Source: Prevotella sp. (GTDB lineage Bacteria > Bacteroidota > Bacteroidia > Bacteroidales > Bacteroidaceae). Taken from it: a stretch of DNA of 32,523 bases. Below, piece by piece: positions 1-8,525 of this stretch (positions are counted from its first letter, which is position 1; every line of letters begins with the position of its first letter). The stretch is taken from the NCBI GenBank assembly GCA_017557185.1, contig JAFZAP010000025.1, positions 1-32,523 of the forward strand, read 5' to 3'. Below the pieces are notes generated by a model. The model was not told the DNA's origin, did no database searches, and saw nothing but the letters and a program-made list of their open reading frames with translations. The position numbers and the translations under genes were made by a program.

Positions 1-182
1 CCTGTGTCTGCCCGCCATTTGTGCCCATTTCGTGTCCGCTGTTCGGGCAGACACGGGGGTCTGCCCCTACACGTAGCGCCGCAGGAAAAACAAATATTTG
101 TGGACAAAATTCTTTCCCCACTTCGCTCTGAAAGCGGCAGAGCCGAGCGATTCTAATTATGATAATTTCTTTCCGATAAAAA
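1..182. repeat. Composite dispersed repeat (palindromic element, REP-like hairpin module, A/T-rich module)
   Basis: Three modules follow one another. Bases 1-70 are the right part of a palindromic element whose complete copy lies at 12553-12635; its left arm is cut by the window edge. Bases 71-113 match 12636-12678 closely. Bases 108-146 are a hairpin-like module containing GCTCTGAAAGCGG and GAGCCGAGCG, seen again near 8357-8400 and, in a related form, at 20361-20408 and 22832-22879. Bases 143-182 are an A/T-rich module that recurs almost unchanged at 8400-8435. No gene is supported here. Confidence 0.8.
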
Positions 183-383
183 GAATCCCTGCCATCTTTC
201 CCTCTCCCCCTTTGGGGCGACTGGGGTCTTCAGAGCAGCCATTGGTGTGGCTGCGGCCCCACAAAGGGGAGCGAATCCCTCATTCGCGACGGAGGGCAAG
301 TCGGAGTGGGGATCCCCTCCTTTCGGAGGGGCAGGGGGGAGGCTTTTCCCCCTCCCCCTTTGGGGAGGGCCAGGGTGGGGCTC
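183..383. repeat. C/G-rich inverted-repeat tract
   Basis: This stretch is made of runs of C and G (CCCCCTTTGGGG, CCCCTCCTTTCGGAGGGG, CCCCCTCCCCCTTTGGGGAGGG) that form nested inverted repeats. The same word family appears at 8440-8525, 12482-12530, 13330-13358 and 31849-31870, and inside several genes. Open reading frames crossing it have no protein-like content. I see no gene. Confidence 0.7.
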
Positions 384-413
384 CAAAAAAAGGCTCGTCG
401 TGATGACGAGCCT
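384..413 (-). terminator. Rho-independent terminator of the GH43 pair
   Basis: On the minus strand, 22 bases after the stop codon of the downstream GH43 gene, a perfect 9-bp stem (AGGCTCGTC paired with GACGAGCCT, 5-base loop) is followed directly by a run of seven T. This is a textbook intrinsic terminator and marks the end of the two-gene GH43 transcript. Confidence 0.85.
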
Positions 414-435
414 CGTTGTATGGAAAAGAGTTGTT

Positions 436-1923
436 TTAATGCGAAGTCGGTGATGAAGATTCCTTCGTGAAATTCCACTTGGAGTTATCGGAGGAGAAAT
501 CGTAGGGTGCGAGGGTGGGCGTACTGTCGCCAGCTGAATAGAGGCAGTACTTCTGGTTCTTGCCCTCCTGACCTGGGATGACGTAAGGCATGATGCGATA
601 GGTGCCGTCAGTGAGCTGTTCGATGCGCCAGAGCTGCTCATCGAGATCAGCAAACTTCTTGGTGGTCAGCTCCAGGTCGGCCGTAGCGGTTAAGGCACGA
701 TCGGTTCCCTCAATGCGGATGATATAAAGCGGTCCGGTGATAGTACCCTTATCTGTGCGTGCCAGCTCCCACTTCTGCCAAGGACGGAACATGTAGTCGC
801 CGATGCGGACAGGGATATCGCCTGCGGGCCATGAACTTTGCACCTCAGCCAAAGTCTGGTTGGGAACGGGCGTCGGGGGGGCAGCCTCCTGCTGTGGACG
901 GCCGAAGCCGCCGAATCCGCCCTGACGGGCCACATTCATGCGAACAAAGTCGACAGCCAGTTCAAGTGAGTAGCCGCGGCGCTCGCTCAGGATAGCATAG
1001 CTGCCGTTCTTCAACTGTTCGCCGGCATAGGGCCAGTCGTTCTTCCAGAGCAACGGACGAATGCCCAGCGTGGAACGTCCGCCCAAGTCAAAGTCGGCCT
1101 CGAAGTGGCACGACATGATTTCTACTCCTTCGTCGATGATGGTGCGTCCAAAGTGTCCAGGACCTGTCTTGCGATCACCGGCGGCAATGACCATACGTCC
1201 TCCGCCGTGATACATGTCGCGACCCACATTATCTATATATGGACCCTCAACGCTGCGCGAGCGACCTACAACGATGTTATACGTGGAGTTCACGCCATCG
1301 CAGCAAGTGCCGTGTGTGCCAAGCAGGTAGTACCAGCCGTTGCGGTAGATGAGATCGGTAGCCTCGCAGTCTATTGCGATATCCTTCTCCTTGTTGCCTG
1401 CCACGCGATAACCCGTGGTGGGGTCAAGTTCGATGAGGCGGATCGTACCGAAGTATGTGCCGTAGCTGGCCCAGAGTCGGCCCGTCGTCGGGTCGAGGAG
1501 CAGACCCGGGTCGATGGCATCCTGGTCTTCCATTCCGTCTGACGAACACACTTCGACGGCTGTAGTCCATTTGAAGTCAGGCGACTTCGGGTCGAGCGTC
1601 TTGTTCCACATGGTGAGAATGCGGCCGCTGTGTCCGCCTCCGAGTCCGCCACCCGTAGCACCATAGATGCAGAGATAGCGGTCGCCGATCTTCAGTACGT
1701 CGGGAGCAGCACCGCCGCCTGGGCGCTCAGCTCCGCTGTGCCAGTTCCAGCCGTCCTCGCTGATGAGTCCTCCGCCGCCTGTGCCAAAGGTATAATACTT
1801 GCCCTCGCACTCGGCGATGGTCGACGGGTCGTGGATGTAGGGTCGTCCGATTTGTGCCCTTACCGGGCTAATGGATAATGTACAAAGGATAGTGGAAAAT
1901 GCTATCAGATATTTCGTCTTCAT
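436..1923 (-). CDS. Secreted GH43 arabinanase-like glycosidase with C-terminal lectin-like domain
   Basis: Protein of 495 residues. Residues 1-23 form a signal peptide ending in VRAQ, so export is likely. The GH43 five-bladed propeller follows, with the expected acidic triad: base Asp32 in HDPST, modulator Asp138 in AIDPG and acid Glu187 in CEATD. The overall pattern (HDPST near the N terminus, GTHGTCC after the acid) is that of endo-1,5-alpha-L-arabinanases, so action on arabinan is the best guess, but the exact substrate is inferred. Residues from about 355 on (PLYIIRIEGTDRALT, EQLWRIEQLTDGTYRI) resemble a ricin-type beta-trefoil carbohydrate-binding domain. The gene starts 19 bp after the neighbouring GH43 gene, so the two are probably co-transcribed, and it ends before a clear terminator. 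Confidence 0.85.
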   Translation of the reverse strand: MKTKYLIAFSTILCTLSISPVRAQIGRPYIHDPSTIAECEGKYYTFGTGGGGLISEDGWNWHSGAERPGGGAAPDVLKIGDRYLCIYGATGGGLGGGHSGRILTMWNKTLDPKSPDFKWTTAVEVCSSDGMEDQDAIDPGLLLDPTTGRLWASYGTYFGTIRLIELDPTTGYRVAGNKEKDIAIDCEATDLIYRNGWYYLLGTHGTCCDGVNSTYNIVVGRSRSVEGPYIDNVGRDMYHGGGRMVIAAGDRKTGPGHFGRTIIDEGVEIMSCHFEADFDLGGRSTLGIRPLLWKNDWPYAGEQLKNGSYAILSERRGYSLELAVDFVRMNVARQGGFGGFGRPQQEAAPPTPVPNQTLAEVQSSWPAGDIPVRIGDYMFRPWQKWELARTDKGTITGPLYIIRIEGTDRALTATADLELTTKKFADLDEQLWRIEQLTDGTYRIMPYVIPGQEGKNQKYCLYSAGDSTPTLAPYDFSSDNSKWNFTKESSSPTSH

Positions 1924-1942
1924 AATCTTCAGCTGTTAAAGG

Positions 1943-4066
1943 TTATTGATTTACGGTAATTGTATAGCCAGTGACGGGTTTTCCCTGCTCGTCGAGGAAG
2001 CGAACGCAGAAGTCGCTCATGCCCGGGCCGTTGATGACGGCACCACGCAGGATGTTACGGCCTTTCTTCAGCGTGAGGCGCTGCGACATCGCATCGTCCT
2101 TCACCATACGGCGGTCACCGCTGAGCAGCAGGGCTTCCTCGCCGTTGAGCCACCACATCGAGGCAGAGTTCGAGCCTACGGCCAGGCGGACGTTCTCGAT
2201 ATCCTCAGGGCAGTCGATCACGGTGACAGCCCAGAAGAGCACGCCATAGACCTTCTCGCCCCACTTCTCGGCGAAGCGGAAGAGCTTCACGTTGAACATA
2301 TTGCTTTCGAGGGCGTGCCAGGTGAGCGTCTGCTTCACGGTCTTCACCTGCGGTCCTTCAGGCATCTGCTGAGCTCCGCGGCCGAAACCTGCGGGAGCCT
2401 GTTCCTGCTTGAATACGGCCGTCACCTTCTGTCCGTCCTTCGGCACAATGGTCTGCTGACCCTTGAAATACTCGCGATTGAAGTGTTCGCGCAGATAGGA
2501 ATCGGTGAAGACGGTATTTCCGCTGTTGGGCTTATCGATGGGTTCGAGCAGCATCCAGCGACGGATGAAGCCTTCCTCGTCGGGCTTGGCTGCAGGAGCC
2601 TTTGCTGCCACAGGCGAGAAGTAGTTGGGGCGGTTCTTGAACTGCACCCAGTCAACGCTCAAGGCACTCGTTCCCTCATTGGTAATGACGAGATCGGTGA
2701 CGCCCTTCGGTGTGTACTCCAGCGCTGCCGTCTGTGTAAGCCACTGGTTGCGCATATCGCGACGGAAGCGGGCCATCATCGGATTATTGGCTGCTCCGGC
2801 GGGAGGCTCCGGCGGACGTACTGCCATTTTGAAGCGAGCAATCACCTTTCCGTTGGCACTTTTCTCGCGAACGCAGAACTCAGTGTCGTCGCTGGCTTTG
2901 GCGTTCAGCACCAGATAGCCGTCCTTGATGCAGCTGAAGTCAACGTCGTTGTATTTCAGCCAACTGCCTTTCGCGGGCAGGGTGGCCTGGAAACTGCGGA
3001 AGGTGTTCACCGTATCAATCAGTGCCGTAGTAACATCGGCCGAAGCTGTGCTATAGCGGTCGATCTGAATCTTCTCGGTGGCCTTGTTGATACCCACGCC
3101 ACGCATGGTCTTCTTCACCTCCTGGATGGTACCGTCAGGATTGAAATACAGTCTGTCGATCTGTACCGAACGGCGCTTATCGTCGCGGGGCGAGTAGGCA
3201 TTCTGGTGATAGAACAGATACCACTGTCCCTTGTAGTTGACGATGCTGTGGTGGTTGGTCCAGCAGCCATTTTCGTGCTCGGCCATGATCAGACCTTTGT
3301 ATTCGTAGGGTCCCATCGGGTTCTTGCTCATAGCATATCCGAGAACTTCGGTATTCTCCCGAACGTAAGGATACGTCAGGTAATAGTTGCCGTTGTACTC
3401 GAAGGCAAAGGGACCCTCAGCCTGCCGGCTGGGCAGGTCTTTCAGGCAGTTCACACCATACATCTCAAACTCGCGCTCTCCCCATTTCACTTTCTCCTTT
3501 GGGGTGTCGTCGGCGAGTTCCTTCATGTTGGGCTTGAGCTTGGCACAACGACCAGCGCCCCAGAAGATGTAGGCATTACCGTCGGAAGCCAGGAGCACGC
3601 AAGGATCGATGCCGCCGATGCCCTTGATAGGCTCCGGCTCGGGAACGAACGGTCCTTCCGGGCTGTCAGCGATGGCCACACCGATGCCAAAGCCCCGACC
3701 GTCCTTTGGTGCCGACGGGAAATAGAAATAGTACTTACCATTGCGCTCAACGCAGTCGGGAGCCCACATCGAATAAGAGTTGGGCCTTACCCAAGGAACT
3801 TTGTTTTGGGTAACAATTACTCCGTGATCGGTCCAGTCGGTGAGGTTCTCCGACGAAAATACGTGGTAGTCTTCCATGCAGAACCAGTCTTGTCGCTGAC
3901 CCTCCGGTGGGAAGATGTCGTGCGAAGGATAGAGATAGACCTTTCCGTTAAACACACGAGCTGTCGGATCAGCTGTGAACAGATGGCCGATGATGGGGTT
4001 TTGTGCTGTTGCTGCAAGCGAGAATGCGCCGAGCAGCAGGAATAGGGAAACAATCTTTTTCATCAT
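1943..4066 (-). CDS. Secreted GH43 glycosidase with CBM6-like and C-terminal beta-sandwich domains
   Basis: Protein of 707 residues from the ATG at 4066. The reading frame stays open to 4093, but that start would lie inside the -7 promoter box, so the double ATG at 4066/4063 is preferred. Signal peptide residues 1-22 end in ATAQ. The GH43 propeller shows base Asp33 (TADPTAR), modulator Asp154 (GGIDPC) and acid Glu217 (AEGPFAFEY). This set is common among alpha-L-arabinofuranosidases and beta-xylosidases; the substrate is not decided by sequence. Residues about 345-500 look like a CBM6-type sandwich ending in LSVDWVQFK. The last 190 residues (FIRRWMLLEPI, TWHAL, YGVLFWAVTVIDCPED) form a further domain found at the C termini of secreted Bacteroidetes hydrolases. 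It is the first gene of a two-gene operon divergent from the hybrid sensor gene. Confidence 0.85.
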   Translation of the reverse strand: MMKKIVSLFLLLGAFSLAATAQNPIIGHLFTADPTARVFNGKVYLYPSHDIFPPEGQRQDWFCMEDYHVFSSENLTDWTDHGVIVTQNKVPWVRPNSYSMWAPDCVERNGKYYFYFPSAPKDGRGFGIGVAIADSPEGPFVPEPEPIKGIGGIDPCVLLASDGNAYIFWGAGRCAKLKPNMKELADDTPKEKVKWGEREFEMYGVNCLKDLPSRQAEGPFAFEYNGNYYLTYPYVRENTEVLGYAMSKNPMGPYEYKGLIMAEHENGCWTNHHSIVNYKGQWYLFYHQNAYSPRDDKRRSVQIDRLYFNPDGTIQEVKKTMRGVGINKATEKIQIDRYSTASADVTTALIDTVNTFRSFQATLPAKGSWLKYNDVDFSCIKDGYLVLNAKASDDTEFCVREKSANGKVIARFKMAVRPPEPPAGAANNPMMARFRRDMRNQWLTQTAALEYTPKGVTDLVITNEGTSALSVDWVQFKNRPNYFSPVAAKAPAAKPDEEGFIRRWMLLEPIDKPNSGNTVFTDSYLREHFNREYFKGQQTIVPKDGQKVTAVFKQEQAPAGFGRGAQQMPEGPQVKTVKQTLTWHALESNMFNVKLFRFAEKWGEKVYGVLFWAVTVIDCPEDIENVRLAVGSNSASMWWLNGEEALLLSGDRRMVKDDAMSQRLTLKKGRNILRGAVINGPGMSDFCVRFLDEQGKPVTGYTITVNQ

Positions 4067-4090
4067 GTCATTAGTGTAATAATATCTCGG

Positions 4091-4119
4091 CAAAGTTACG
4101 AAAAAACCATGAATTACAA
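4091..4119 (-). promoter_or_regulatory. Bacteroidetes-type promoter of the GH43 operon
   Basis: Reading the minus strand, TAACTTTG at 4098-4091 fits the TAnnTTTG -7 consensus, and a TTG at 4119-4117 sits 18 bp upstream as a -33 box. A start site near 4084 is expected, leaving a leader of about 18 nt before the ATG at 4066. Confidence 0.7.
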
Positions 4120-4126
4120 CCGATAA

Positions 4127-4158
4127 TTTGTAACACAGGTTTTACAAAATGTTACAAA
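4127..4158. promoter_or_regulatory. Inverted repeat between divergent promoters (operator candidate)
   Basis: TTTGTAAC at 4127-4134 and GTTACAAA at 4151-4158 are perfect inverted 8-mers separated by 16 bp. A further ATGTTAC occurs at 4181-4187, overlapping the -7 box of the sensor gene. The position between the two divergent promoters suits a site for the AraC domain of the hybrid regulator. That assignment is inference. Confidence 0.4.
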
Positions 4159-4160
4159 TA

Positions 4161-4192
4161 TTTGGTACATATCGCAAAAAATGTTACCTTTG
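4161..4192 (+). promoter_or_regulatory. Promoter of the hybrid two-component gene
   Basis: TTTG at 4161-4164 (-33) and TACCTTTG at 4185-4192 (-7) are separated by 20 bp, a near-consensus Bacteroidetes housekeeping promoter. The predicted start near 4199 gives a leader of about 28 nt to the ATG at 4227 and excludes the upstream in-frame start at 4149. Confidence 0.75.
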
Positions 4193-4226
4193 CAGGCAAA
4201 TAATTATATTTCCATCGACTAACAGA

Positions 4227-7200
4227 ATGAAAAGACTTGTTCTGACCACACTACTCACCGTGTTGGCGCTGATGAATCTCAGTGCCCAAATCGGAAAACT
4301 ATACAACGCCGACAACCAGTTGCCGAGCAGTTTTATCAATCAGGTGTTTGTTGACAACGACGGACTGCTGTGGGGAGCCACCCGCAACGGTCTTTGCTGC
4401 TATGACGGCTATCAGTTCCGAACCTTCACGAAGGACAGCTATCCAGGCATGGAGAGTAACTATGTGAACTGCATCGCCCAGGATCATCACAACCTCATGT
4501 ATCTCGGCTTCTTCGGAGGTCTGCAAACCTTCGACGGCTCAACGTTCAATACGGTAGAAATCACCGACCTCAGCGGTCATGTGTCGTCGTGCTACGTTAT
4601 CTGCTTTCTGGAGCTGAAGAGTGGCGAGATTCTCATCGGCACATCGGGTTGCGGTGTGGTGCGCATGACATCGGCAACGACAGCCCGACAGCTGGGCGGC
4701 GACCTGGCGGCAGCGTCCACCGTGCATAGCATGGTTGAAGACAGCAAGGGTCGCGTGTGGATAGCCACCGATCAGCAGGGTGTGCTGGTGTGGCACAAAG
4801 GCAAGGTCGTGGAGCGCTACTTCCAGGAGGAGCCCTTGAAATCGTGTGTCCGCAGCTTGTGCATCGACAAGGACGGCCACCTCTACGTGGGCACCTCCCG
4901 ACAGGGTGTCTACCGCCACGACGGCCACAGCTTCGTGCATATCGATGCCACTTACAACAAACTCGTGCCTGCCATCTATTGCAGGAGCAACGGGCAGGTC
5001 GTCATCGGCTACGACGGTGCGGGAATCGCCATCTACGACCCCACAACGGGCAACCTCGTCGACAATCCCTTCTACACCAGTATGCTGGACCTCACGCAGG
5101 CGAAGGTGCTCTCGCTCACCGAAGACCATAGCGGCAACCTCTGGTTGGGACTGCTGCAGAAAGGTATCTATATGCAGCCTGCCAGCGGGGCAGGATTCTC
5201 GTATATGGGCTATCGCCTCGGGCCGAACAACGTCATCGGACAGGCCTGCGTCGCCAGCACGATGATCGACTCGCGCGGCTATGTGTGGGTAGGCACCGAC
5301 AAGGACGGCCTCTACCAGCTCACGCAGTCGTCGACGCTCGTCAAGCACTACGGGGGCAATGTGCCGGCAACGGTCATCTCGCTGTGCGAGGACCTGCAGG
5401 GCCGCATCTGGCTCGGCAGCTATCAGGAGGGTTGCGGATGGATCGATGCCGGCGGCAACTACCACCAGCAGCAGCTGCCGCAGGGCTGGCGCGTCAGCGT
5501 GTTCGGCATTGCCTGCGACCCGAAGGGAAACATCTGGCTGGCCACGATGGGTAACGGTCTGATACGCCTCTCCCCCGACGGCACTGTCAAATCGTACACG
5601 ATGAAGGAAGGTGCCATCGACAACCGGCAAGTGAACAGCCCCACCAATGACTACCTCTCGCAGCTGTCGCTGTCGCCCGACGGCAAGCGCGTCTATCTCG
5701 CCACGACGATGGGTGCCTGCTGTCTCGACATAGAAACCGAAAGCTGGACCAACACCTTCGGCCAGAACTGTCTGATGTACGGCACGTCGGTGTTCAACGT
5801 GAAGGAGTTCGGCGGCCGACTGCTCCTGGCCACCAGCGACAGCCTGCTGTGCTACGACCTGTTGTCACACCGCATGGAGCAATACGCCACCGACAACGTG
5901 TTGACAAGCAACGGCGTGAGCTCGATAGAGCAAGACCAGCGCGGGCGCCTGTGGATCTCGTCGTATCGCGGCCTGTGCTGCTACGACCCGAAGACGGGCA
6001 GCACCGAGAACTTCTTCATCGACGACGGCCTGCAGTCGAACGAGTTCTCGACAGGTGCTTCGTGGACATCGCCCAACGGACTGATGCTTTTCGGCGGCGT
6101 AGGCGGCATCACCTGGTTCGACCCGATGAAAATCTCACAGAAGGAATGGAAAGCCCGCGTGAAACTCTCGGCATTCCTTATCAACGGCGAACATGCGGGC
6201 AAGGGCACGCGGTCGGGCCACTACACCGTGTGCGACACCTCGGTCATCGCCAGCAACCGCTTCGACCTGAGCTACCGCGACAACTCGTTCACCATTCAGC
6301 TGTCGACGCTTACCTACGACACCCCCGAACACATTACTTATATATATCAGATCAACAACGAGGCACCGGTCCGACTGCAACCGGGCAAGAACGAAATCGC
6401 CTTCTCGCACCTCACGCCGGGAACGTATAAGTTCCGCATCAAGGCCGAGCGCAACAATGTGCAGACCGAGGAGCGGCAGTTCACGGTGGTGATTCACAGC
6501 CCGTGGTGGCGCACGTGGTGGGCCACCTGCCTCTATGCCCTGCTGCTCTGCCTGGCCATCTGGCAATACCTGCGGCAGCGCAGCCGTAACGAACAGGACC
6601 GTCTGCGACTGCAGGAACACATCCACGCCGAGGAGATGGGCGAGGCGAAGCTGCGCTTCTTCATGAACATCAGCCACGAGATACGCACGCCGATGACGCT
6701 TATCATCACGCCGCTGCTGTCGCTCATGAAGCAGGACGACGACCCGCATCGCCGCAGCGTCTATGAAACCATCCGCCGCAATGCCGAGCGCATCCTCAGC
6801 CTCATCAACCAGCTCATGGACTTGCGTAAGATCGACAAGGGAATGATGCAGATGCACATGTCGGCGACCGACCTCGTGCCGTTCGTGCAGGACATCTACA
6901 CACTCTTCGAGCACCAGGCACAGACCAAGCGCGTAAGCTTCCGCTACGAACACGACGCCGACCAGCTGCCCGTGTGGATCGACCGCCGGCAGTTCGACAA
7001 GGTGGTTGTCAACATACTGTCGAATGCATTCAAGTTCACACCGCCGGGCGGCGATATCCTCATCCGGGTGTCCCACGACGACCATCACGCCACGATTGCC
7101 GTGAGCGACAACGGCGAGACCATTCCCGAAGACATGCTCGACAACATCTTCAAGCGCTTCTACCAGACCACGACGACCGTCAACGACCGCAACACGGGAA

Positions 7201-8249
7201 CGGGCATCGGACTCGACCTGACGCGCTCGCTCGTAGAGCTCCATCACGGCACTATCGTCGCCCGCAACCTCAATGCTGAGGAAGCCGCCAGCCTGCTCGC
7301 CGACAACAGCCAGCACGGCGTGGAGTTCGTCGTCACCATTCCGCTTGGAAAGGATCACCTCACGGAAGACGAGATCGACGTCGAGGAACCGGAGCTCCAT
7401 AACGCCCCGGCACCGCAACTCCTCGAGGAGGAGGACGACGAAATGGACGGACTGCTCGACGACTCTGCCGAATGGTCGGCCGAGAAGAACCGCCGTCAGA
7501 TCATCGTCATCGCCGAGGACGACGACGAGATTCGCGACTACCTCACCCAGAGCCTCTCTGCCGACTACGACATCCGCTCGTGCACCAACGGCCGCGAGGC
7601 ACTTGCCGAGACGCTGAAGAGCCTGCCCGACCTCGTGCTGAGTGATGTGATGATGCCGGAGATGGACGGCAACACCCTCGCCGCCACGCTGAAGTCGAAC
7701 CCGCAGACCAACCACATTCCTATCGTGCTGCTCACCGCGAAGAACCGCGACGAGGACAAGCTCGAAGGTCTTGGCACGGGTGTCGATGCCTACATCGTGA
7801 AGCCTTTCAACATGGACATCCTACGCCGTACCATCGTCAACCTCATCAGTTCGCGACATATGCTGCGACTGAAATACGGCCGCAACGACGACCTGGAGAG
7901 CAAGGTACAGCGCGTCGAGATGAAGTCGCCCGACGAGAAGCTCCTCGAGCGAATCATGAAAGTCATCAACGAGAATATTTCGAATAGCGACCTGAGCGTT
8001 GATACCATCGCCTCGACGGTGGGTATCAGCCGCGTTCACCTGCACCGGAAGATGAAAGAGCTCACGGGACAGACGCCCCACGACTTCATCCGGAACATCC
8101 GACTGAAGCAGGCGGCTCACCTGCTCTCAACAGGCGATATGAACGTCACGGAGGTGATGTATGCCTGCGGATTCAGTAACTCCGCCTCCTTCTCCACCAT
8201 CTTCAAGCGCTTCTACGGCATGACGCCCCGCGACTATAAGAATTCGTAA
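4227..8249 (+). CDS. Hybrid two-component system sensor/regulator (HTCS) with AraC output
   Basis: Protein of 1340 residues that puts a whole phosphorelay in one chain. The start is the ATG at 4227 (MKRLVLTTLL), which begins a signal peptide and lies after the promoter. The periplasmic part (about 22-755) carries repeated propeller motifs of the W-x-G/A-T kind (LLWGATRNGLCCYD, VWVGTDKDGLY, RLWISSYRGLCCYD) and ends in a Y_Y_Y-type domain. One membrane helix lies near 759-781. The histidine kinase has phospho-acceptor His817 in NISHEIRTP and an ATPase domain with N and G boxes. The receiver has Asp1140 in LSDVMMPEMDG. The last 85 residues are an AraC-type helix-turn-helix pair. This family senses oligosaccharides directly and activates neighbouring carbohydrate genes; the divergent GH43 pair is the obvious target. 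No SusC/SusD genes are present here. Confidence 0.93.
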   Translation: MKRLVLTTLLTVLALMNLSAQIGKLYNADNQLPSSFINQVFVDNDGLLWGATRNGLCCYDGYQFRTFTKDSYPGMESNYVNCIAQDHHNLMYLGFFGGLQTFDGSTFNTVEITDLSGHVSSCYVICFLELKSGEILIGTSGCGVVRMTSATTARQLGGDLAAASTVHSMVEDSKGRVWIATDQQGVLVWHKGKVVERYFQEEPLKSCVRSLCIDKDGHLYVGTSRQGVYRHDGHSFVHIDATYNKLVPAIYCRSNGQVVIGYDGAGIAIYDPTTGNLVDNPFYTSMLDLTQAKVLSLTEDHSGNLWLGLLQKGIYMQPASGAGFSYMGYRLGPNNVIGQACVASTMIDSRGYVWVGTDKDGLYQLTQSSTLVKHYGGNVPATVISLCEDLQGRIWLGSYQEGCGWIDAGGNYHQQQLPQGWRVSVFGIACDPKGNIWLATMGNGLIRLSPDGTVKSYTMKEGAIDNRQVNSPTNDYLSQLSLSPDGKRVYLATTMGACCLDIETESWTNTFGQNCLMYGTSVFNVKEFGGRLLLATSDSLLCYDLLSHRMEQYATDNVLTSNGVSSIEQDQRGRLWISSYRGLCCYDPKTGSTENFFIDDGLQSNEFSTGASWTSPNGLMLFGGVGGITWFDPMKISQKEWKARVKLSAFLINGEHAGKGTRSGHYTVCDTSVIASNRFDLSYRDNSFTIQLSTLTYDTPEHITYIYQINNEAPVRLQPGKNEIAFSHLTPGTYKFRIKAERNNVQTEERQFTVVIHSPWWRTWWATCLYALLLCLAIWQYLRQRSRNEQDRLRLQEHIHAEEMGEAKLRFFMNISHEIRTPMTLIITPLLSLMKQDDDPHRRSVYETIRRNAERILSLINQLMDLRKIDKGMMQMHMSATDLVPFVQDIYTLFEHQAQTKRVSFRYEHDADQLPVWIDRRQFDKVVVNILSNAFKFTPPGGDILIRVSHDDHHATIAVSDNGETIPEDMLDNIFKRFYQTTTTVNDRNTGTGIGLDLTRSLVELHHGTIVARNLNAEEAASLLADNSQHGVEFVVTIPLGKDHLTEDEIDVEEPELHNAPAPQLLEEEDDEMDGLLDDSAEWSAEKNRRQIIVIAEDDDEIRDYLTQSLSADYDIRSCTNGREALAETLKSLPDLVLSDVMMPEMDGNTLAATLKSNPQTNHIPIVLLTAKNRDEDKLEGLGTGVDAYIVKPFNMDILRRTIVNLISSRHMLRLKYGRNDDLESKVQRVEMKSPDEKLLERIMKVINENISNSDLSVDTIASTVGISRVHLHRKMKELTGQTPHDFIRNIRLKQAAHLLSTGDMNVTEVMYACGFSNSASFSTIFKRFYGMTPRDYKNS

Positions 8250-8525
8250 AGCCCCACCCCAAAGGGGTCCCCCAAAACAATTTGTTTTGTAAAAACTATC
8301 TGGGTAGTGGGATTTATTAAGACAACATAGACAACTTTGGACAACTTTTTGTTGTCTCTAGTTCTTTCTCCACTTTGTTCTGAAAGCGGCAGAGCCGAGC
8401 GATTCTAATTATGATAATTTCTTTCCGATAAAAAAACCTCCCCTTTTGTTCCCCCTCCCCCTTTCTTTCCCCGCTATCGCTCTGAAAGCGGCATAGCCGA
8501 GCGGGGGAGGGCTGGGGTGGGGCCT
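8250..8525. repeat. Convergent intergenic region filled with dispersed repeats
   Basis: The gap between the converging sensor and mannosidase genes contains no gene. Bases 8252-8298 hold two small palindromes (ACCCC-AAA-GGGGT, and CAAAACAA with TTGTTTTG) that could help end transcription. Bases 8357-8435 repeat the hairpin and A/T-rich modules seen at 108-182 almost exactly. Bases 8440-8525 are the C/G-rich family, with another copy of the GCTCTGAAAGCGGCA / AGCCGAGCG module near 8478-8505. Confidence 0.75.

Noticed and set aside
98-653. Several overlapping short frames in the first 650 bp
   Set aside because: They translate C/G-rich repeats and change meaning from frame to frame; none has a start signal or conserved pattern.
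1946-4045. Long plus-strand frame (699 codons) opposite the second GH43 gene
   Set aside because: It mirrors the GH43 codons in a composition-driven shadow frame, lacks any recognisable motif, and the minus-strand protein has full catalytic residues and a signal peptide.
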